Origin: Psychrobacter sp. Choline-02u-9
Lineage (GTDB): Bacteria > Pseudomonadota > Gammaproteobacteria > Pseudomonadales > Moraxellaceae
NCBI RefSeq assembly: GCF_002836505.1
Contig: NZ_PJBF01000057.1
Span: 1 to 64,000 of the forward strand
Direction: 5' to 3'
Length of the DNA stretch: 64,000 nt
The notes under the pieces were generated by a model. The model made no database searches, was not told the DNA's origin, and saw nothing but the letters and a program-made list of their open reading frames with translations. Positions 23,567-31,982 of this stretch are shown here, in pieces (the first letter of the stretch is position 1; each line of letters begins with the position of its first letter). The translations under genes and the position numbers were made by a program.

Positions 23567-26019
23567 TAGATTACTCCATCAACTAGTGTGGTCGTTTCAA
23601 TGTATTCTGCTAAACGCCGTCCATTTTCTAATTCTTCTAAGGAAAAATTAGATAGTTCAGGTTCTGTAATACCTTTTATCAGTTCTAAATTCTCTGAAAT
23701 AACATGCCCATAGGGTGTATCCATGACACGGGAGTGCTCTTTCAAAAGCGTATAGTCACGCTTCATTGCAAAAATTTCAGGCAGATTCTTAGCTGTAATA
23801 ATGACATTGTCACAACCCAAACATTTGTTATATTGTGAGCATGGAGTACCAGGTATGTAGGATGAAAGATTTTTTACAAAATCTGGTGGGTCAAAAATAT
23901 TTCTGCATTCAGCTAGAGGAGTATGAAAGGTTGTTACCAACTCATCATTTTTTTTGGACTCTATATCTTCTGGCACTTTCTCAACTTTTTTATCCAGAGT
24001 CGATTGATGTATCTCTTCTAATTCATCATTTATCTTCATTCTACTCATGGAGTTAAAATCTAGAGAATCTATATAACCGAGAGTTGTTTGGAGTGAGGAG
24101 TGACCCAACATGAGTTGAATTTCACGTACAGTTACGCCATTTCTAAGCATCTCACTAACAAATGTTGGTCTAAAGCGACTTATTGTAAGAGTTAGGGGAT
24201 CTCCTGCATCATTTTTTAAATTATATTTCTTAACAAACCTGGACAAACTAGCTCCCAATGCTTCTGTATTTTTTTCTTTGTTTCCTAATAGTGGAGATAC
24301 TCTGCCGTGCTTTTTTGTACTATTCGACTGATAGATAAACAACCTATCTTTAAAAGCATTATCTTCAATGTCTTGTCGAAAACTACTCGTCAATTGGACT
24401 AATTCTTCAAAAATAATTTTTATAGACTTAGCTTGAGATGACGTAAGCCATGTCAGTTCTGCATTAAAAAGATCGAGGTGGTATTCTTTATGACCATCAG
24501 ACCTTTCTTTCCAATATCTAAGACAAGGCCGCGATGTTGCCGGATGGGAATCTACATAATCGTTTATATCAAGAGAAAGTAAAGGATTTGCATTTAAACC
24601 AGTAATTTGAGCAAGCCTTAAAACGTAAGGCGTTAGTGTATCCATATTTATCATTGGGGTAATGCCCCAGTCGTTGTATACCTCTATCAAACCCTTATCT
24701 GAATCATTAATAATTCTTAAGAAAGACTTTTCAATAGGTGATTTAGCTGTATTATAATGAACTGGCTTACACATTAAGCGGTTTTCAAAGAGCCATCGCG
24801 CATTCTCTAGTGTCGAAAGGCCTCTAATGACTGAACCCTTTTCGTCCAAAGGATTGCTACCTAAACCCGTTTTCTTATAAGGTTTGAGGGCTTTTCTAGA
24901 TTCGCTCAATCCTTTTTCAATAGCCTCTAATATTCGAAGTCGCTCGTTCATTGTAAATGGCTTTTTAACATCTGTTTCTCTAGTTGTAGCAAATCCATTT
25001 ATATTGAAAAAGCTATATTCTATATCGCGTACTTGAGTCAGCCGATTCAATGTTATACGGACTGAACTCAAAACTGTATTTGCATGATGACTTGATATTT
25101 CTTTATTTATTACCTTGCCCTCTAAATATTTCCGATATCTAGATAATAGGTATTCATCAAAAGTTGTTACGATTCTAAAGGGTTTATTTCCATACAGTTT
25201 AGATAAGAACTCTATAAATGAACTACTCGCAACTCTATAATTACTCTTGCCTGATTTTGAAGAGACAGTTTTGCTACTACAAGCAAACAGTTGCTCAACC
25301 TGAATAAACGGTTCTAATTTTGAAGGAGGGAAGAAGTCATCAGCTGCATTTAGCTCTCTTGCTGCGAGTCTATGAAAACGCTCTATCTGACTTTCACTAT
25401 GATTTATTCTATTGACATTCGCTTCGCTTGTTCTTTCAGCAACGCTTTTATAATTTGGATCAATAATTCCAATTTTTTCTAAGTCTTTGTGAATGAATTC
25501 CCAAGCATCTTTAACAACATTAAATCTTAAGGATTCTTTTTTTATAGGTAGTTGTTCTGGAGACATTTTTCCTATCGAAATTTTGTTGCCGAAAATAGGT
25601 AAAGTGTGCTTTTCCTCTACAGTTAGCTTTCTGTACCAATTCAAAAGTTTTCTAGTGTTTTCGATGCCAGCCGCTTCGTAGCTTTCACTTGGTATTACTA
25701 GAATCCCTTCTTCAATCATCCTTCCAATTAAAGGAGTAGTAAGACCCCTATATTTTTGTGCAACAGAGTATGAGACACCTACAGCACTCTGAATATGCTT
25801 AACAGCTACACTGAAGCCCAAAGTATTATCCGCTTTACTAATTGGTATTTCCCATAGTGCTTCTTTATCTCCAGCTGTTTTCGATACCCATTCTATAACA
25901 GCTGCTTCGGCGTCTTTAATCGGTTGTTTTTCTTCAACGTTCTTAAAGTCTGCACCTAAAATTCCTGGCTCAGGAAAATCCTCATGAATCTCATCAATGG
26001 TTATTCCAATGTTTTTCAT
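23566..26019 (-). CDS. ginB: GinB-like large tyrosine recombinase
   Basis: An 817-residue tyrosine recombinase, far larger than phage integrases. The N-terminal about 400 residues carry a SAM-like DNA-binding part. The catalytic part has LAQITGLNANPLLSLD (about 476), TISRFRPTFVSEMLRNG (about 616), LMLGHSSLQTTLGYIDSLD with LGH (about 638) and the Tyr (about 648). In box I the usual Arg of TGLR is Asn, and box II has RFRPT instead of HxLRHT, so catalysis may be altered. Near the C-terminus PCSQYNKCLGC looks like a zinc knuckle, as in TnpB of Tn554. Its ATG overlaps the ginA stop by 4 bp. Confidence 0.8.
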   Translation of the reverse strand: MKNIGITIDEIHEDFPEPGILGADFKNVEEKQPIKDAEAAVIEWVSKTAGDKEALWEIPISKADNTLGFSVAVKHIQSAVGVSYSVAQKYRGLTTPLIGRMIEEGILVIPSESYEAAGIENTRKLLNWYRKLTVEEKHTLPIFGNKISIGKMSPEQLPIKKESLRFNVVKDAWEFIHKDLEKIGIIDPNYKSVAERTSEANVNRINHSESQIERFHRLAARELNAADDFFPPSKLEPFIQVEQLFACSSKTVSSKSGKSNYRVASSSFIEFLSKLYGNKPFRIVTTFDEYLLSRYRKYLEGKVINKEISSHHANTVLSSVRITLNRLTQVRDIEYSFFNINGFATTRETDVKKPFTMNERLRILEAIEKGLSESRKALKPYKKTGLGSNPLDEKGSVIRGLSTLENARWLFENRLMCKPVHYNTAKSPIEKSFLRIINDSDKGLIEVYNDWGITPMINMDTLTPYVLRLAQITGLNANPLLSLDINDYVDSHPATSRPCLRYWKERSDGHKEYHLDLFNAELTWLTSSQAKSIKIIFEELVQLTSSFRQDIEDNAFKDRLFIYQSNSTKKHGRVSPLLGNKEKNTEALGASLSRFVKKYNLKNDAGDPLTLTISRFRPTFVSEMLRNGVTVREIQLMLGHSSLQTTLGYIDSLDFNSMSRMKINDELEEIHQSTLDKKVEKVPEDIESKKNDELVTTFHTPLAECRNIFDPPDFVKNLSSYIPGTPCSQYNKCLGCDNVIITAKNLPEIFAMKRDYTLLKEHSRVMDTPYGHVISENLELIKGITEPELSNFSLEELENGRRLAEYIETTTLVDGVI

Positions 26020-27251
26020 TTGATGTCCTTAATGCCAATTCTTAACTGTGTCTGTTCAGATAAGCGCTTCATTTTCTCAGCTTTGGTTAATGTATCACCA
26101 TTCTCGTCACACATGCTCTTGTAGATATCTTGAGGGATATTAGTGTATATCTGTGTAGTACTAAGATGGTTGTGGCCTAAGCAATTCTGCACAATAGCAA
26201 GCCGATCTACATAGTTAGGCCCTAAATCCTTTGACTGTAGTATTGAATAAGCGTTGCCATGCCGTAGCTTGTGGGGAGAAATCAGTCGATTGAGTCGACC
26301 GTGTTTGATTGCGCGTTTACTTATACGTTCAAGTAGCTTACTGATTGAATTTGGGGTGTAAGGAGTGCCTTCAGCATTAAGGAACGCTGGTGTTTCAGAC
26401 GGCTTTAAATATTTACGAGCGTATTTTTTATACAAGGGAGATGCGTGGTATTTTTCCACACGTTTGATAGTTACTAAGCTAAGCAAAGTCCAGCGTGGCT
26501 TAATTTGATTACCACGGCCCTTACTTCCTTTAACTTTCAAAGATACATAGTCGGGATGAATAGGCAGGTCAGTATCGCGGGAAATATATTTTTCAGAATT
26601 AAGGCTAGTAATATCTTTAAAGTCTTGAAGAGTAACTCTAGGTAGTTCTGAACGACGTAAGCCAGAGTCGTATAAAAACTGGAGTAAAGCTCTTTCTCGT
26701 TCTGAATCAGTAAATTCAATCAATATGAAAAGGTCATCAAGTGTGCAAGAGCTAATCGGTGTGCGCTTTGGTGGTTTTGATAGCAAGCCATCGCTATATG
26801 GGTTATCTTGTCTAAGCTTATCACGGTCTTCTGTAGGGCTACAAAGGTATTCGATGAAGGCATGTATTGTCTCATCTCGACTTCTAACAGTAGATGAGTT
26901 CTTATGGTCTTCACGGATTAAAAATGTCAGGTATTCTTGAATTACGTATTTTGGAACTGTAATAAATACTTCATCAGATTCACTGTCATCATAATCTGGA
27001 CGACTACGAATATAACTTAAGAAGTAGCTTAGGTTTCTACCATAAGTAACTGCTGATTTATAAGAGATTATTTGATGTTTGGTTCGATACGACAAATACT
27101 CAGAAACAAGAGGAAGGATCTTGCCATCATCATCAAATACTCCAACACCATTCACTGTTACGGTTTTGTTCAATGATAAATTTGGAATCTCATTGAGTAA
27201 ACAAGACTTAGATAAATCTAACTTTGTATCAAAACAAACTTTAACATCCAT
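26016..27251 (-). CDS. ginA: GinA-like tyrosine recombinase
   Basis: A tyrosine site-specific recombinase of 411 residues from the ATG at 27251; a GTG at 27260 would add three. The catalytic set is complete (numbering from the GTG): Arg202 (DSGLRRSEL), His330 and Arg333 (SPHKLRH), His363 (NCLGHNHLS) and Tyr372 (TQIYTNI). An N-terminal SAM-like core-binding region spans about 45-150. It is the first gene of the operon and lies next to the island boundary, 94 bp from the cut in thyA, the usual place of an integrase gene beside its att site. A 9-bp inverted repeat directly upstream could be its operator or a binding site. Confidence 0.88.
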   Translation of the reverse strand: MDVKVCFDTKLDLSKSCLLNEIPNLSLNKTVTVNGVGVFDDDGKILPLVSEYLSYRTKHQIISYKSAVTYGRNLSYFLSYIRSRPDYDDSESDEVFITVPKYVIQEYLTFLIREDHKNSSTVRSRDETIHAFIEYLCSPTEDRDKLRQDNPYSDGLLSKPPKRTPISSCTLDDLFILIEFTDSERERALLQFLYDSGLRRSELPRVTLQDFKDITSLNSEKYISRDTDLPIHPDYVSLKVKGSKGRGNQIKPRWTLLSLVTIKRVEKYHASPLYKKYARKYLKPSETPAFLNAEGTPYTPNSISKLLERISKRAIKHGRLNRLISPHKLRHGNAYSILQSKDLGPNYVDRLAIVQNCLGHNHLSTTQIYTNIPQDIYKSMCDENGDTLTKAEKMKRLSEQTQLRIGIKDIK

Positions 27252-27265
27252 AATAATCACTATCT

Positions 27266-27291
27266 CAATACATAGACTAAGTTATGTATTG
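27266..27291. promoter_or_regulatory. Perfect 9-8-9 inverted repeat upstream of ginA
   Basis: CAATACATA (27266-27274), 8-nt spacer, TATGTATTG (27283-27291). Two 9-bp inverted arms around 8 bp is the classic form of a tyrosine recombinase core site. It could equally be a repressor operator over the ginA promoter. A related GTATTG-CATTAT occurs again at 27315-27329. Confidence 0.5.
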
Positions 27292-27324
27292 CATTATATA
27301 CGATCTATTACTCCGTATTGTGCA

Positions 27325-27350
27325 TTATTGTTATGGGGGTATAATAAAAA
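27325..27350. other. Candidate att core at the island-thyA joint
   Basis: TTATTGTTAT (27325-27334), GGGGGT, ATAATAAAAA (27341-27350): inverted arms with 8 of 10 matches around 6 bp, spanning the position (27344/27345) where ThyA similarity ends. The right arm uses thyA sequence (codons for Leu-Phe-Leu). The exact crossover point is inferred. Confidence 0.45.
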
Positions 27351-27935
27351 TAAGTCAGCCGAACGCTGATACAGCTGGCATGACAGCTTATTGTCTGCGA
27401 CAAAGAACTGAAATAACGTATGACATGGTGGTAGGGCTACTTGCTCTGCCTCACCTGGATTCCAGCCTGACACAATCAAGCGGCGCGAATTCGGATTGTT
27501 CTTTATCTGTTCAACGACTTGTGCGATTTGATCGACGCCATCAGCGTTATAACTGGCATCTTCATTTTTGGTCGCGCCGTAGTTACGCCATTGATGACCA
27601 TAGATAGGACCCAAATCACCAGCAGGTCTGTTGAAGCGTGCTGTCTGTTCTGCTGTCGCCCACTCATTCCAGATACGAACATTATTCTGTTGTAGATAAT
27701 CGACATGAGTGCTGCCACTTAAAAACCACAATAGCTCATAAGCGATAGATTTAAAGTGAACCTTTTTGGTTGTTAGCAGTGGAAATCCATCTGCTAAGTC
27801 AAAGCGTAGCTGTGCGCCGAAATGGCTAAGCGTACCAGTACCAGTACGATCGCCTTTTTCAGTGCCATTGTCGAGAACGTGGCGTAGTAAATCTAAATAG
27901 CCTTGCTCGTTATTACTTTGGGTGCCATTGATCAT
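27345..27935 (-). pseudogene. thyA: Resident thyA, 3' end cut off by the island
   Basis: The first 197 codons of the chromosomal thymidylate synthase ([36 protein letters not shown]...), including the catalytic Cys in [11 protein letters not shown] and the QRSAD phosphate-binding site. After QRSADLFL the family sequence should go on with GLPFN, but the frame runs 17 codons into island DNA ([11 protein letters not shown]...) and stops at 27294. The C-terminal third, with the dUMP-binding Asn and the closing C-terminus, is lost, so the product should be inactive. It lies downstream of lgt on the same strand, the common lgt-thyA order. Confidence 0.92.
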
Positions 27936-28083
27936 AAAATGCTCTTTAGTTACTGCTGACAGCGCATACAGGCTAGATGGGTAGTCGATATAGACACTGT
28001 CATTATTGAAAGTATTGCTAGGATAAGCGTTTTGACAGCTTACCCTATTTTAAGTCATCAGCCTTTATCACAAAAAGGCAGGC

Positions 28084-28968
28084 TTAGTAAGAAGCTTGCT
28101 TACCCCAGTCGTAGATGCCACGTTTGTAAGCGTAACCGATCAAGAACAGACCGATAATTATCATTGGGGCGCTTAGTATCTGACCTTTGGTCATCCAACC
28201 CAGCAAGATGAATCCTTGGTCGATGTCTGGCTGGCGGAAGAACTCAATGATAAAGCGGCTAAAGCCATAACCAAGCATAAAGACACCAGTCACTGCCATC
28301 CGAGGACGGGGTTTCGATGAGTACCACCACAAGAATAGAAACAACAGTAGACCTTCTGCAAGGGCTTCATACAATTGAGACGGGTGACGAGGCAACAGGT
28401 ACTGGCCATTGACCTCAGTCATAAGGTCTTGTAGCGCAGGATTGGCTTGTAGCTGCTGCATATCAACACTAGCGGCCTGCGGGAAGTAGGTCAACCAGTT
28501 ATAGCCACCATCAGAGACGCGGCCCCATAGCTCTGCATTGATGTAGTTACCAATACGTCCGAACAATAAACCAGTTGGTACACAGGGAACGACAAAATCG
28601 AGTACTTGGAAAGGTGTCTTTTTATATTTTCGGGCAAAATACAGCATACCCAACATGACACCAATCAGGCCGCCATGGAATGACATGCCGCCTTCCCAGA
28701 CCTTGAACAGGTAAGCAGGGTTTTGGAGTAGCTCGCTGAACTGATAAAACAATACATAGCCGACACGGCCACCTAATATCACACCAAGTGCGCCAAAGAA
28801 CACTAGGTCGGAGACCATATCTGTTGTCCAGCCTTCACGCTTGGTACTGCGATACCATGCCAGTCCGTAGGCGGCGGCAAATGCCAACAAATACATCAGC
28901 CCATACCAATGGACTTCGACAGGTCCAACTGCTAATGCTACAGGATCGTACTGAGGATGAATCATCAT
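28084..28968 (-). CDS. lgt: Prolipoprotein diacylglyceryl transferase
   Basis: A 294-residue inner-membrane enzyme that adds diacylglycerol from phosphatidylglycerol to the lipobox cysteine of prolipoproteins. About seven hydrophobic segments are visible. The Lgt signature is present as LLFGRIGNYINAELWGRVSDG (about residues 134-155), with the catalytic-region HGGLIGV near 98 and RHPSQLYEA near 207. Length is normal. It precedes the truncated thyA and has its own upstream region to the right. Confidence 0.95.
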   Translation of the reverse strand: MMIHPQYDPVALAVGPVEVHWYGLMYLLAFAAAYGLAWYRSTKREGWTTDMVSDLVFFGALGVILGGRVGYVLFYQFSELLQNPAYLFKVWEGGMSFHGGLIGVMLGMLYFARKYKKTPFQVLDFVVPCVPTGLLFGRIGNYINAELWGRVSDGGYNWLTYFPQAASVDMQQLQANPALQDLMTEVNGQYLLPRHPSQLYEALAEGLLLFLFLWWYSSKPRPRMAVTGVFMLGYGFSRFIIEFFRQPDIDQGFILLGWMTKGQILSAPMIIIGLFLIGYAYKRGIYDWGKQASY

Positions 28969-29270
28969 AAAGGCATCATAATATTGATAATAAAATGCTG
29001 ACTATAATAGCAAATTTCGTTCAATGGGCATACATAATTGCTATGACGCCAATCAGAGGGTATTGGTAATGTGAGTTTTTGAAATGGCACAGAATATATA
29101 GGCTAAGAGTCAAAAAATAAGAAGTGAGGTAAAAGAGTGACTTTAATTGGGGTGCATTTTCGTGATGATATGTAATCTTGGTAGCTACTAGCTTGGGATA
29201 AAAATGCCATTTTTAGCATTATCGAGCGTTCACTACCAAGTTGTACTATTACATCTATTATTAAAAGGAA
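28969..29270. other. Spacer between urtE end and lgt start
   Basis: No gene. It should hold the lgt promoter near 29000. A CTTGGTAG/CTACCAAG inverted repeat (about 29178-29241) with an inner AATGC/GCATT hairpin and a T-run on the minus strand is a likely end of the urt operon. Confidence 0.4.
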
Positions 29271-29969
29271 TTAGATGGCGACCAGATCTTGTACGTTATT
29301 TTCGACCATCGTATCGCCTGCACCTTGTGACACTACCTTACCACGTGATAGTACCGTGTAATTGTCAGCTAGTTCTTCGGCAAATTCATAGAACTGCTCA
29401 ACCAGTACAATGGCCATGTCACCTTTGTCAGCCAAGTCACGCAGGACTCGGCCAATGTCTTTAATAATAGAGGGTTGGATACCTTCAGTTGGCTCGTCCA
29501 AAATTAACACAGTCGGCTCAGAGGCTAGGGCACGGGCGATAGCAAGCTGCTGCTGCTGACCACCAGACAGATCACCACCGCGGCGATGTTTCATCTCATC
29601 TAGTACTGGAAAAATATCGTATAAATGCTTAGGTACATGTTTGGCCTTACTGCGTGAAAACTTAGCCATACCAATTAATATATTTTCTTCTACGGTCAGT
29701 GTCGAAAAAATATCGCGTCCTTGTGGTACATAAGCTAAACCTGCTCGGACACGTTGCTCTGGAGACATCTTGCTGATGTCTTTATCATTGAGCAGAATCT
29801 CTCCTGATTTAATGGGTAATATTCCCATCAAACATTTGAGTAGGGTGGTTTTACCCACGCCGTTACGGCCGAGTACCACGCTGCATGCGCCTACAGGTGC
29901 TGTAAACGAGACATCTCGTAAAATATGGCTGCCACCATAGTATTGATTGATATCGTTAACTTGTAACAT
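29271..29969 (-). CDS. urtE: Urea ABC transporter ATP-binding protein UrtE
   Basis: A 232-residue ABC ATPase of the LivF type: Walker A LGRNGVGKTTLL (about 34-45), signature LSGGQQQQLAIARAL (about 130), Walker B TVLILDEPTEGIQPS with the UrtE-type 'EGIQPS' end, and an H-loop region LVEQFYEFA (Gln-Phe variant). It pairs with UrtD to drive urea import through UrtBC. Last gene of urtABCDE. Confidence 0.92.
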   Translation of the reverse strand: MLQVNDINQYYGGSHILRDVSFTAPVGACSVVLGRNGVGKTTLLKCLMGILPIKSGEILLNDKDISKMSPEQRVRAGLAYVPQGRDIFSTLTVEENILIGMAKFSRSKAKHVPKHLYDIFPVLDEMKHRRGGDLSGGQQQQLAIARALASEPTVLILDEPTEGIQPSIIKDIGRVLRDLADKGDMAIVLVEQFYEFAEELADNYTVLSRGKVVSQGAGDTMVENNVQDLVAI

Positions 29970-30047
29970 GGCTGTCTCCTAAACTCTAAAACTTTTCTAA
30001 TATTTTAAAGGGAATATTCGTTTGGCTCGTCTAGATGATTCGTTCGG

Positions 30048-30902
30048 CTATCGACCTAAGTAGGACTCAATCACTGCCTCATTGGCTTGCACTTCCGCTA
30101 ATGTACCTTCGGCCAAAATCGCCCCTTGTGCCAATACTGTGACTTTTTCACTGATGGCATCGATAAAGGTCATGTCGTGTTCGACTACTACTAATGTATG
30201 GTTCTTTTTAAGCCGTAGACACAGTTCAGCGGTATGTTCTGTTTCGGCATCGGTCATACCTGCCACAGGCTCATCAAGCAGAATCAGTTTGGGATTCTGC
30301 ATCAGTAGCATACCAATCTCTAGCCATTGCTTTTGTCCATGTGAAAGCAATCCAGCGGGCTTGTTGATCTTATCGGTCAGGCGGATTTGCTGTAGAGTCG
30401 CGTCGAGGGTATCGCGAGTATCGGCATTGAGTTTATTGAACAAGCTTTTGACCACACGTTTGTCTTTTGGTGCAGCAAGTAACAGATTATCCATTACCGT
30501 AAAATTTTCAAAGACAGTAGGTTTTTGAAACTTACGGCCGATACCCGCTTCAGCGATTTGTTCGGTAGATAAGCTGGCAAGGTTATGAGTCTGACCAAAA
30601 AACACGCTGCCTTCCGTAGGGCGGGTTTTACCTGTAATGACATCCATTAGTGTGGTTTTGCCAGCGCCGTTGGGGCCGATAATACAGCGTAGCTCGCCTT
30701 CTTCGATATAGAGCGACAGGTTGTTGAGTGCGCGAAACGAATCAAACCAGACGCTCACGTCTTCTAAGTACAGAGCAATACCATGGCTAAAGTCGACGCC
30801 TGATTTTTTGGGATGACTGAGACCGTCACGTCCATCAGTATGATCATATTCGGATAGCGCTTTGGTCGATTGTTCAGTCGATGAGGACTTATCGTTTAGC
30901 AT
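30048..30902 (-). CDS. urtD: Urea ABC transporter ATP-binding protein UrtD
   Basis: A 284-residue ABC ATPase of the LivG type: Walker A IIGPNGAGKTTLMDVITG, signature LLSHGQKQWLEIGMLL, Walker B KLILLDEPVAGMTDAETE, H-loop VVEHDMTFI. The 'AGMTDAE' block is typical of UrtD. I start it at the ATG at 30902, which overlaps the urtC stop as TAATG and follows AGGAG. An upstream frame opening at 31001 inside urtC is not the start. The first about 45 residues are a polar extension. Confidence 0.92.
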   Translation of the reverse strand: MLNDKSSSTEQSTKALSEYDHTDGRDGLSHPKKSGVDFSHGIALYLEDVSVWFDSFRALNNLSLYIEEGELRCIIGPNGAGKTTLMDVITGKTRPTEGSVFFGQTHNLASLSTEQIAEAGIGRKFQKPTVFENFTVMDNLLLAAPKDKRVVKSLFNKLNADTRDTLDATLQQIRLTDKINKPAGLLSHGQKQWLEIGMLLMQNPKLILLDEPVAGMTDAETEHTAELCLRLKKNHTLVVVEHDMTFIDAISEKVTVLAQGAILAEGTLAEVQANEAVIESYLGR

Positions 30903-31972
30903 TATTGTTTCTCCTTTTTGAATCGATCGAACAAGCCCATAATGCCATTGGGCAAAAACAACGTCACGACGACGAACAGTCCGCCTAATATCAATAGCCA
31001 AAATTCAGGGTAGGCAACCGTAAAGTAGGTTTTCACAGCGTTAACCACGCCAGTACCTAAGATCGCGCCAATTAAGCTTCCTCGACCACCAGTTGCTACC
31101 CAGACAGCTATCTCAATCGAGTTCACTGGGTTCATTTCACTCGGATTGATAATGCCTACTTGCGGTACGTATAGCGCACCTGCGATACCAGCAATGACAG
31201 CGGATAATACCCAAGCAGATAGCTTGTACCACAGAGTACGGTAGCCCAGATATTGCAGGCGGTTTTCGCTGTCACGAATGGCACCGAGTACTCGCCCATA
31301 AGGTTGGTTCATTAAATGACGCAAACCCATATAAGAGACTAACAATGCTAAGGCCGTGACAAAACACAGCATTGAGCGAGTAGAGGCAGCGGTAATGTCG
31401 TAGCCGAGAAGGGTAGTAAAACCAGTAAAGCCGTTATTGCCACCAAAGCCTGTCTCATTACGGAAGAACAGCAAGGCTGCCGCGTAGACCATGGCTTGAG
31501 TGATGATAGAAAAATAAACGCCTTTGATTTTGGAGCGAAAGGCAAAGAAACCAAAGATAAATGCAACCAAGCCAGGCACTAATACAACCAGTGCGACTGC
31601 CCACCAAAAGTGCTGCGTGCCAGCCCAATACCAGGGCATTTCAGTCCAGCTCAAGAACCGCATAAAGTCCGGTAAGCCATCGCCTGCTGTCTCACGTGTT
31701 AGGTACATGCCAAACGCATAACCACCCAAAGCAAAGTACAGACCATGTCCCAAGCTCAAAATACCGGCATAGCCCCAAACGAGATCTAGTGCCAAAGCCA
31801 CCATCGCTAGCGCCATGATTTTGCCAATTAGGGTAATCCAGTAGGCTGAAAGGTGAAAGGATGAAGTCTCTGGCATAAGATGTAGCCAAGGCAGTATCAG
31901 TAGTACGGCAAAACATAAGCCAATTAAAACAGCACTACGCGGGGTATCAGACAGTAATTTGGTCAGTATCAT
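30902..31972 (-). CDS. urtC: Urea ABC transporter permease UrtC
   Basis: A 356-residue LivM-type permease with about ten hydrophobic helices. Characteristic parts are LVWGYAGILSLGHGLYFALGGYAFGMYL, GNNGFTGF and VWVATGGRGSLIGAILGTGVVN. It forms the membrane pore with UrtB. AAGGAG lies 6 bp before the ATG at 31972, so the frame opening at 32011 is not used. It starts 10 bp after the urtB stop. Confidence 0.92.
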   Translation of the reverse strand: MILTKLLSDTPRSAVLIGLCFAVLLILPWLHLMPETSSFHLSAYWITLIGKIMALAMVALALDLVWGYAGILSLGHGLYFALGGYAFGMYLTRETAGDGLPDFMRFLSWTEMPWYWAGTQHFWWAVALVVLVPGLVAFIFGFFAFRSKIKGVYFSIITQAMVYAAALLFFRNETGFGGNNGFTGFTTLLGYDITAASTRSMLCFVTALALLVSYMGLRHLMNQPYGRVLGAIRDSENRLQYLGYRTLWYKLSAWVLSAVIAGIAGALYVPQVGIINPSEMNPVNSIEIAVWVATGGRGSLIGAILGTGVVNAVKTYFTVAYPEFWLLILGGLFVVVTLFLPNGIMGLFDRFKKEKQ

Positions 31973-31982
31973 AGGATTCTCC

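Larger units (their letters stand above)
19926..27344 (-). mobile_element. GInt-like genomic island, recombination end inserted in thyA
   Basis: The right boundary is at about 27344/27345, where the resident thyA frame stops matching ThyA after QRSADLFL. From there inward lie an 85-bp end region with inverted repeats, the overlapping operon ginA-ginB-ginC-ginD (27251-20949) and a foreign thyA. Four co-directional genes, three tyrosine recombinases plus one small HTH protein, at one island end is the definition of GInt islands. The left limit given here is only the last gene that clearly belongs to this module. The true left end was not found and the metal region may be part of the same island. 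Confidence 0.7.

Noticed and set aside
21458-27251. A prophage or Tn7-like element
   Set aside because: No structural phage genes, no TnsABC or RNase-H transposase; all three large proteins carry tyrosine-recombinase motifs.
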